DNA of 64,000 bases from Rhexocercosporidium sp. MPI-PUGE-AT-0058. Its lineage: Eukaryota; Ascomycota; Leotiomycetes; Helotiales. The notes beneath the pieces are model-generated. The model searched no databases, was not told the DNA's origin, and was given only the letters and a program-made list of their open reading frames with translations. The stretch covers positions 3,348,001 through 3,412,000 of the forward strand of contig JAGTJL010000002.1 of NCBI GenBank assembly GCA_020746875.1, given 5' to 3'. The position numbers were made by a program, and so were the translations under genes. Positions 55,575 to 64,000 of this stretch are shown in pieces. The number at the start of each line of letters is the position of its first letter. Position 1 is the stretch's first letter.

Positions 55575-58500
55575 ATTGTTTTTCGTGGGGTGTGTTTTCG
55601 GAATTTGGTCTGGGTCTGGGTTTGTGGTAGTTTTTGGGAGGGAGAGCTGGGAGAGTGCTGGTGTTGTTGTTGTTTCGAGGTTGTTAGAAGAAGGCTGACG
55701 GGAGCCTCAGATTTGGTTCAGTACCTAGACGCTAATTTATAGTGGCGAAGGTGAAAGGCGGGCGGATGCTTATCGCCGATAAGATGGGATGGAGGGGTAG
55801 CCTTAGTTTTGCCGAGGATGGACCGTTTGTTGACGAAGAAATCATGATATCCTCTGAGTTTTGCTGAAAGGGACAGTACGTGTGGCTGGGTTTCTATGGT
55901 AAGTAGGTTGTTATTCCCAAGATGGATGAGTCTTTGAGAAAGATTCCCTGAACCTCTCCAAACCACGTCAGAATGTTCAGTTCGAGGCAGCTACACCGAT
56001 CCGCACCTGCTGTCAGCAGACTGAAAGAACTGTTCAAAAAATAGTTATAAAGAAGGTGAGAACTAGCATCAACTAGGCATTATAATTATAGAAGTTGCGG
56101 TCAGACAGAACCCTTCAGATTACTTTTCCCTGGAGAAGACTCAGAATTGGTGATAAGATGACTGTTAAACCGATTTCATCACTGAGCTTAGCAGGAAATA
56201 AGCGAGCGAGCCATGTTTACAAAAGGATCCCATGGGTTTTGACGTTCCCCATCGCCCAGACGAGCGCAGCCTTCAAGACGGAAATCATTATCAATCGGTA
56301 TACTACTGCAATCATAAGAATTGAAGAAACTACCTCTCGTGTTGGGCTAGAATTAGGGTAATCGTAAGCCCACTGGACGACGAGCTGAAGATTAGTGGTT
56401 TTTGGAAGACTGACTGACGGTCTCAAATAGAAGTCATCCGCTCAGATCCTCTACTTTCTTGGAGAAGTGAGGCGTGTTTTCAACCCAAATCAAACAGAAT
56501 TGTAAGCTCTTCAAGTTGAGAAGCACGTATGTCTGTAACTTGTTCTTTGAATCGTGCAACTAGGAAACAATATATAGCTCTTAAGTTCATAGATATATCT
56601 TTCTATCTCGATACGTATCTCTACAAAACATCATAACGGCCCGATATAACAACGGTTATCTTTGACCTATATTTCTCCTCAGCGTCAAGTGCGACGACAT
56701 GCCGTCGCACTGTCTACTACCATCCACGTGTCACAGGCAGGACGATGGTCTGGGAGAGTAGTACTATCACCTAAAAAAAACTAAGACTGTGTGTTCTAAT
56801 TTGAAAGCGCAATCACCTAACTCGCAAGCTCCTACACGATACTAGTCAACGTTGTCAACTTCAACACTTCAAGTCCAGTACCATTTAAGAAGAAATACTT
56901 CACAGCTTCTTGTAAAGCTCGTCAATTGGAAAGCGGAAGGATCCATTATCTTGTCTGAGCAGTCTTCGGCACTTAGACACACCAATGGGCTACTTCTGTA
57001 CAGCTGTGGTACTAATAGAAGAGTATAACAAACACCTCAGTCTCCCCTATATCTCGATACTAATACTCGAGCTACAGCATCCTCGAAGTTCTAACCTGTC
57101 TTACCTAATTCCAATTGAAAAATCGTTCCTCGTCAATCATCCGCACACAAGAAAACAAAATACCAACCACCACCACTAACAACGATATCTATCAACAAAC
57201 ATCCGAACCAAATCACTACTAAGCAACAACAATCGGTTTCACATTACACGTCCATCAAACACACAAGATTTCCACATCTGTACCAGGCACACCAGCCCAG
57301 CTGGAGGTCGTCGAAAAGTTCGTCCTCAATCACCATAGGATCGTAAGTCATCTCACTTTTCCCCCTACAGCAACACCTACACTCGTCCTCCTCGTCCTCC
57401 TTTTCCTTCTGCTGCTGCATGACTACTTCCTGCCATATTCTTTTACTGCAAAGGTACTAACTCCGCACCATCTGATCCAGTTTGGAGCCAGCCGTGCCGA
57501 CCACACCATCCAACGAGACATCTTCCGCACCCTCAAGACGCTCTTCATTCCCAACACAACCACCCTCCACGCGGAGATGAAAGCTCTCGGTCACACCTTC
57601 GCCCGCGCCATCTCCCAGACCTGCACACGGCTCCAAGCCGACGGCCAAGGACGACGAGGTTAAGGACTTGGAAGAGGAGTGCGACGAGTTGAATGACGAG
57701 AGCATGACGAGCATACCAGGCGGTGGCAGGAGGATTGGGAGGAGGGTTTTGGGAGGTTTTGGATCAGGAGAGGGAGGTGAAGACCGAGGAGTTGAGGTGG
57801 TTGGCTGGTATGATAGTGGGTGGGAACCGGGTGGCAAACTTTTGGGACGGGGTCTGGGGGGGCTTGCAGTGAGAGGACTGATTGAGGAGGTTTATGCGGT
57901 TTGGAATTTTAGACGGGGCTAGCGGAGGAATTACTATGTGAGTACTGAATTGTGGGTTTAGAGCCTGATAAATCCAAATAAATCAAGAAAATAGAATGGA
58001 GAAAAGAAAGCTTCGCTTGAGAAAAACACAGTTGAAGATCACATTTGCACACCAACTTCAACGACTAAAAGACCAACTTTCCAGCAAATCCATCAAATAG
58101 CCAAAGGTCTTTTTCTAAAAGGCTCCTGAATTTCACTAACCTTCTTTGTACCTTTTACTCACAAGAATACACAAACACCTCCTTTGCTCTGCAGATCTTC
58201 CAAGAAAAAGCTGCAGCGTATCAGATTGTAGAACATGCTAAGATTGACCCTTCGATAACTCGATGAAGCTAGCTGAGTGTCATTCCGCAACCTATAAATC
58301 CCTCCCCAATTAGATTGCCCAAGCAAATATAAGGCGCATTACAGTAGCTATTGTTAAAGTTTCAGGCCCCCACTGCCTTTTCAACTCATGCATACGTCTT
58401 ATCGCAGGATCGGGGGATCGAAAGACAAAGTATCTTAGTTATTAACTTTGTTATTCGTTGAAACTTTCTACTTGGGTACAAGCTCCAGGTTCATAAATAC

Positions 58501-58762
58501 CAGAGCTAGCTATTTTACCAGAGGGCCGTGCCATGCCTACTCTAAGATTTAATCTGAGAATCAAGGGTGTCGGAACGGAGGTACCAGATCTGTAATACAT
58601 GATTATTAGACAACATGACTCACGATTGGAGAGTAGTCTTCTTATATTCCTAGCGGAATCTTGTGTAGAGAAACGTGACTTCATCAAAAAATACTTTTGA
58701 ATACCTACAAGTGATTATCTTATGATTTTTACAAGATTATCATATAACTCACCACTATCTCT
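55575..58762. other. 3.2 kb gene-poor region
   Basis: Apart from the weak candidate at 57270-57663, I see no gene. The left end is the Rub1 promoter. Around 56700 lies a short palindrome-like repeat of the word TGCGACGGCATG in both orientations (GTGCGACGACATGCCGTCGCAC). Confidence 0.45.
57270..57663 (+). CDS. Weak candidate: small two-exon protein of unknown function
   Basis: A coding-like block (VPGTPAQLEVVEKFVLNHHR) ends at a consensus donor GTAAGT (57343), and another starts after an AAAG acceptor at 57454 (LTPHHLIQFGASRADHTIQR, then FRTLKTLFIPNTTTLHAEMK) and stops at 57661-57663. No ATG or first exon was found, and another frame downstream (EVKDLEEECDELNDES) also looks coding. The gene may be incomplete in my model or degenerate. 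Confidence 0.25.
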
Positions 58763-60475
58763 TCAGATACCCCAAGTCTTCCCCACAGCCTTAGCACTCA
58801 TCCTCTTCGCATGCTCCATCCGCTTCTCCCTATTGGCCTTCGTATTCGGCGGCAGTAACTCAAAACTCCTCGCAAAAGTAGCAGTCATATGCGCGATACT
58901 CTTCGTCATCACAATCCACGCCCCCATATTAAGGTTCTTGACCGTATCTCCTGCCTGGTGATAATTCTTATCATACCATTCTCCCGCCACGCCACCAAAC
59001 ATAGCCGCCTCCTCAACGGTCTTCACACCCTCAGCACCACACGCGATACCGCCGGTAGCCACTCCAGCCTCAAGGAAAGGCCCGTAGTCCGAACGACCGT
59101 CAAACTCGATCTGCGTGAAATTCTCGCCCATCTCCTCGACGAAGAAGCGCTCGAATTCGTATTCAGCCTCTGCGGAGCCAGGGGGTCCAGATTCGCCGAA
59201 TGCGGATCCGTCGCCATCATAGACTTGGAAGGCGTAGTTGGGGGAAGCCATCATGTCGAAGTCGAGCATGAGCCGGATCTTGTTGAGTTCGGATTGAGGC
59301 GATTGGGAAACGTAGTAGGAGGCGCCGAGGAGGCCGGACTCTTCGGCTGTCCACCACGAGAAGCGGACAGCGTTATTGACGCTGAAGGAGGTGAGTTGGA
59401 TGGCTACTTCGAGGATGGAGATTGTGCCGGAGCCGTTGTCGTTGATTCCTGGGCCTGGGAAGCAAGTTAGCTGGGAAGAGTTTGGGGATCTGGGTGTGAG
59501 AGGGACTTACCCGCTGCGACGGAGTCGGAGTGTCCACTAATGTGGATGACATTATCGTGATCTCCCTCAATAGTCTCAGCAATAATGTTATTGGTGACGA
59601 TGTCGTTGGTCTTGGTAGTAAACCCAGCGACGACAGTTTCGCCAGCAGCTAGACGCGCAACGAGAGCGAGACCTTCGGCTCGAGTGATACCACTGGTTGG
59701 CACGTATGGTCCTCCAGCAGTAGGGAGGATCTGGAGGGAGTAGCCCTCGAGCGTTCCAACATCGTTGTTGTACACGATCATACCGACGGCACCAGCGAGG
59801 AAAGCATTGTGGGCTTTGATGCCCGATTGGCAGGTTCCGCGGAAGACGAGAGCGATCTTGCCTGCAGTGTTGGGTGGGAAATCAGTCTGTAATTTATTAG
59901 ACATTTCTCTTTCCTCTTGCGATTGATCCGGAAAAATGAAATAGTATAAAGACATACGAGATCACAAGCCAAATTCGCAACCGAAACTACAGGTGCGGAA
60001 ACCGTTCCAGCAGGAGCCAAATCCACAGCAAATGCCTCAGTGACCACACCACCAATCGTCAGATTCGCACCCGCGCCAACAGACAGCGAGAGCGGCTGTA
60101 GGTAATAGGTATAGTAGTCAGGGTACTGATCCAGAACGCTGGTGATCCACGCAACAGTCCCTTCATGACCAGCGGTACCGATCAGACGATTGCGACCTGG
60201 AGTGGCATATGCAATTTCCTGGAGTTTGTTGGCCTTGGCGAGGAGTGCGGAGCGGGTCATCACTCTGCGGAGTTTGTTCTGGGGATTGGGTTAGTCTTCC
60301 TTTTTTAAGGCATCTCACAGAGAGAGTTGCAAGGGAAGTAGAGAGCGAGACTTACAGACTCGACCAGAGGCTTGACGGCGCGGATCTCTTTCGCATCTGT
60401 ACTAGGGACAGACACAGCTGTGGTCGCAGCCACAAAGGCGAGCACCGCAGCAGCGATAGATTGAGTGAATCGCAT
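58763..60475 (-). CDS. M28 family aminopeptidase with PA domain (aminopeptidase Y/leucine aminopeptidase-like)
   Basis: Four exons (60475-60356, 60278-59958, 59886-59511, 59454-58763) give 502 residues, normal for the family. A signal peptide (MRFTQSIAAAVLAFVAATTA) is followed by a propeptide-like region and NRLIGTAGHEGTVAWI. The PA insert includes IALVFRGTCQSGIKAHNA. Zinc ligands and catalytic residues of the M28 fold are visible: HISGHSDSV (His, Asp), GPGINDNGSGT (bridging Asp), WWTAEESGLLGASYY (Glu-Glu), LMLDFDMMASPN (Asp) and KNYHQAGDT (His). It removes N-terminal residues from peptides, as a vacuolar (yeast Ape3) or secreted enzyme; no retention signal decides between them. Confidence 0.95.
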
Positions 60476-61833
60476 GATGAGGGATTTAGGAGGGAGAGAA
60501 GAGGAGAGGGAGGAGGAACAGGCAGGACAGGAATTGAGAATCAATGGCCTGGTACCGAAAAGAGAAAAAGGACATGTTTACCTGCAGCAGCTCCCCATCC
60601 TACTTATACCTGCCCTCCTGCCCTGCCTGGTCTGCTCCAAAGTGGGATCGACTACAGCTGCAGCAATTGATTGACTTGACCCCGCCATGAATTAACTCCA
60701 TTGCATCCATGGTAAGCGTTGCAGGCAGGCATCCATGCATGCAACATCACCAACACCATGAGGCTGCGGGTACGTCGGTGCAACCAACCTCAAAGAAGAA
60801 GCTCGCCCAAGCAGCCAAGGCCAGCCAAGACCAGCCAAGCAGCCGACTCTTTATCTCGATGGGGAACAGTGAGCTTGAAAACTCTTGAACAACAGGCACA
60901 TCCTCCGCTGCATCCCTTGGCATAGCGACTCTCGCCCTTCTGGAAGCTGGGAAGTTCGGATGATGAGCAGACCCCTGGGTCTTCCTAGGAACAGCTCGCT
61001 GGACGGGGAAGGAGACAAGACTTCTGAGGCGGGTTCGTGCAGGCTAACGGGCACTTGGCATTGGAGATGCGCCTTGGCGAGTCGGCTTATCCTGGATCGC
61101 AAGGCTTGTCGGGTTCCTTGACTGCTTTCTGCTGATTGACACCTGGCTGTTCATTTGTTAATTTGAGTGGGTAAGTGAGGTAGTGGCTGGATAGTCTGCT
61201 GGCCTGCAGTGTCGGCCGATAAGTATCTCCCATAGAAGAATACAGAGAGGAGAAGCCTCCAGGTGGTGTAAGAGGGGTTCGTGGAGCAGCCAGGAACGGC
61301 TCGGTGTAACCAGACGTGACAAGAAGTCTTTCCTAATGGCCAAAGTCAGGGTAAAGTATCCGCATACACGACATCCCGACAGTGATTCTCGAGAATCTGC
61401 AGTATACTGTACAATAGAAGCCTCGCGAAACATGTAAGCAGAAACTACTGTTGATGAAGGGAAAAGCCGCTTCTAAACGGACAGAGCAGAAACTCGGGGG
61501 CCGGATAGACACTGCTAGGAGCCTCGGTTTGCTGCATGCGCGCCGCTGAGCTGCACGAAGTTCAACCCCAGAAAAAGAAAAGAGGACCCCTGGAAATCAC
61601 CTATCCATACTGGTCACTGATCAAGTTAGACAATTGGACAAATAAACAATCGGATTTGGGTAACACAACATTATAGTATTACAAATAAACCAATCAAGTC
61701 AGGCGGCGCCGCTGTACTAAATCCAATCCAATCCGATCTGATGTGATCTGACCTAATCAATCATGACTCTGGATTTGTCTTGATAACGAGACCATTTTCC
61801 CGATGACTTCATCATCATCATCTGCATTACTTC
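60476..61833. other. Promoter of the aminopeptidase and 3' flank of the GH55 gene
   Basis: No gene supported. A purine-rich G/A tract (about 60478-60530) lies directly upstream of the aminopeptidase start on plus, so C/T-rich on its coding strand, as usual for a fungal 5' leader. A short AGCCAAG repeat is at 60810-60840 and a CAT repeat near 61810. Confidence 0.45.
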
Positions 61834-64000
61834 TTACGTGCCAGGCACCTTCGTCACGAAGCGAATAATCGACGAAGCGAAGTTACCTGTATTAGCCTTC
61901 TCAGCCGCCGTACTCGCACCATTCCGATCAACCATCGACACCGCACCGACGGTATTGAGGCCATACACGAACACCGTGCTGCCGGAATAGGTCTGCCCAG
62001 TTCCGCCGCCTTGGTCGATGCCGAATATTTGGTTCTGGCAATACTCGTTGTAGACAGTTGCTGTGTGGTCGGAGCAAGCTGAAGGAGAGACGGGTTAGTA
62101 TTGGGTCATGTCGATGTGGAAGAGGGGATTTCAAGTTGGTATCGGAAAGAGAGAGACTTACTCAAGGAGTAATTGTTGAAGAACGAGTAAAGACCTGCGC
62201 CGTACACGAGGATGTTCTGTGAGTTCAAGACTCGTAGTCCCCATGCTAAGTTGCAGTTGTCTGATTTCCCAGCGCAGAAGACGGAGAAGTTGGGGTCGTG
62301 GCGAGCAGGGAAGACGGGGAATGGCAGTGTTGCCTTGGGACTTGGTTGGAAGTAACTGTATATTATCAGTGCTGGTCCTTGATATTGATTAAGTTTGCTT
62401 ACGGGGTCTCTGTTTGGATGAAACCCATAAATATATTCTTCGTGTTCATGAATTGGTATTGGTAGAGAACGTGATGTTCCACGGCCGTTCCAATCAGCCA
62501 GATATTTCCGACCGTACTCTCACATGAGAGTCCACGACCAGCATACGCTGTAATTCTGGTATTGCTGTTGGCGACATCATCCAAATCGTGATCAGCAGTC
62601 CACAACCAAACATTCTCCATATAAAGGCCATTTGCAATGTTTCCAATGATCATGGATTGCCAAGCGGCAATGCATTTGTTGTTTGGCTGTGCAGCTGTGG
62701 TCGGACATTCAGCAGTTTGCAAGTTGCTTCCTTTGAATCCACCAATACGGGTATGAACATCCCACATCCCGGAAGGTGTAGCGGCTGGGGAAGCCAAGTT
62801 CCACTGGATGAGAACGGCGCCGGCTGCATTGCCCTGGGTTGAGACAATCATGTCTTGCCATTCGACGACACCGGTCTGACCGCTCGCGGCACCGACTCGA
62901 ACGACAGGAACGGGACCATTGATGTTGGAGAAGAATGAACCAGATGCCATAATGGTGGGGTAGGACTCTCCGACGATTTTGGCTCCAGGAGGGATGGTGA
63001 TGGAGCTCGTGACTTTGTAAACACCATAGTCGAAGTAGACGATCTTGCCGGCCGCTGTAGCTGAGTTGATGAGGCTTTGAATGACGGCCGTATCATCAGT
63101 TACTCCATCTCCCTTGGCGCCCGCAGCCCTGATGCTGTAGAAATCGGCTGATAGAGTAGTCTCGTACTGAGGCTTGGAGCGGGTGTAGTACCTTGTCCCC
63201 TGGAGCATGGATGAGGGTCGGATGAAAGAAGAAACAGGGCTCATGGCCTTGTTTGGTCCAGCGGGACTATACACATTTCCTTGAACCCATCCAGTGCTTA
63301 GAGTAATGGTTCCAGTGCTGCCTGCAAGAGATGTAGATGTCGGGCCCTTCACTGCAACTGGGACATTGGTGAAGATGACATTCTCGAGAGCAAGACTGCC
63401 GCCGGAATTTGGCGAAGAAGTGCTGGTACGCGCGGATGCAATTCCAACAGGAGTGTTGCTAAATGTACTGTCGATGACAACAACGGAGCCAACCAGTTGT
63501 GCTGAAGATCCACCGTTCGACATGTCGATACCAACCTTGCAGTTATTAATCGAGAGACCCATGTATGTCCAACTCCAGTCCCAAACTTGGTAAATCGCCG
63601 TCGCCGAGCTGCGATTCAGTTAGCATGATACATTGCTTGAAAAATGAGGTAGGGCTTGCTTGTAGAAAGTCAAATTGCGAGATGTGAATTGCTGAGATCC
63701 AACATCTAGGGCATGATCTCCTCCATAAAAGATCAGGTCGTTCAAAAAGCCACCAGATCCTGCAAACCAACTGTCAGTCGCAACTCTAAGACCTTTCCAA
63801 TGAACCTTTACTGACCGTTCTCAATGAACACCCCCTGATGCTTGTTGCCACTGACTTGGCTCATCTTGAAAACACAGTTCTGGATACTAGTTGCTTGAGC
63901 TGTAGGCCAATGAATGCCTCGTGCCAGCGTTCCTGCAGGTTGACTGGTAGTGTCAAAGACCAAGTTTCGGACTTGTCTGTAAAATACGTTTGTGGAACCG
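61834..64000 (-). CDS. GH55 exo-beta-1,3-glucanase with twin pectate-lyase-3 helices (5' end beyond window)
   Basis: Five exons are in view: >64000-63816, 63759-63660, 63608-62403, 62355-62162 and 62078-61834, giving 642 residues without the N-terminus. The first beta-helix shows FIENGSGGFLNDLIFYGGDH and YQVWDWSWTYMGLSINNC. The second begins FYSIRAAGAKGDGVTDDTAV and IQSLINSATAAGKIVYFDYG, followed by ENVWLWTADHDLDD. This two-helix arrangement is that of GH55 laminarinases, which cut beta-1,3-glucan from fungal or plant walls. The second intron uses a GC donor (CTACAA|GCAAGC, 63659-63609). The start codon and signal peptide lie to the right of the window. Confidence 0.93.
63609..63659 (-). other. 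GC-AG intron in the GH55 gene
   Basis: A 51 bp intron starts GCAAGC after CTACAA and ends ATCGCAG, with a TGCTAAC branch site. Splicing it gives LTFYNSATAIYQV in frame. The only GT inside would leave a 23 bp intron. Confidence 0.75.

Noticed and set aside
63546..63770. 74-codon minus frame near the right edge
   Set aside because: It is a shadow of the GH55 exons, which read another frame with strong motifs.

Overview
This 64 kb window comes from a filamentous ascomycete fungus (Pezizomycotina; a leotiomycete such as a Helotiales member is my best guess, which is an inference). Reasons: many protein-coding genes carry short introns of about 42-75 bp with GT(R)NGT donors, CTRAC/CTGAC branch sites and YAG acceptors. 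The gene set includes a HET-domain protein, C6 and C2H2 zinc proteins, Dal5-type MFS, GH45 and GH55 enzymes and an ascomycete-type pseudouridine bifunctional enzyme. Both strands are used, there is no operon structure, and I saw no rRNA, convincing tRNA, CRISPR or intact transposon. Exon coordinates in the evidence fields were assembled by hand from splice signals and reading-frame continuity.

Layout. 0-6.6 kb is an accessory stretch: a cysteine-bearing small secreted protein cut by the window edge, then three diverged tandem F-box-like genes, the last broken by a stop codon. 6.8-17.9 kb holds a Dal5-type MFS transporter, a fused pseudouridine-5'-phosphate glycosidase/pseudouridine kinase, a GPI-anchored surface protein, a membrane-linked short-chain dehydrogenase and a GH45 endoglucanase. 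19.5-26.2 kb has a C2H2 zinc-finger protein, a gene-poor 2.8 kb gap and a lone condensation/Tri3-type acyltransferase. 27-32 kb has a small basic protein with an in-frame stop and a CorA-type magnesium transporter.

33-50 kb is the most unusual part. It contains a HET-domain gene with a likely frameshift, a degenerate membrane-protein locus, and a fungal-family gene whose C-terminal membrane tail is cut off by a TGG-to-TGA type stop. Divergent from the latter is a large protein that joins a chymotrypsin-fold protease-like domain, with cysteine at the nucleophile position (GDCG), to C2H2 zinc fingers. Two tandem, diverged coiled-coil paralogs follow, one with a Zn2Cys6 cluster placed late in the protein. 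Together these look like a rapidly evolving region of self-recognition or defence type genes; that functional reading is inference.

50.5-55.6 kb is a compact housekeeping block: tubulin cofactor A, THO complex subunit 7, elongin A and the ubiquitin-like modifier Rub1/NEDD8. 58.7-64 kb carries a secreted or vacuolar M28 aminopeptidase and a GH55 beta-1,3-glucanase that runs off the right edge.
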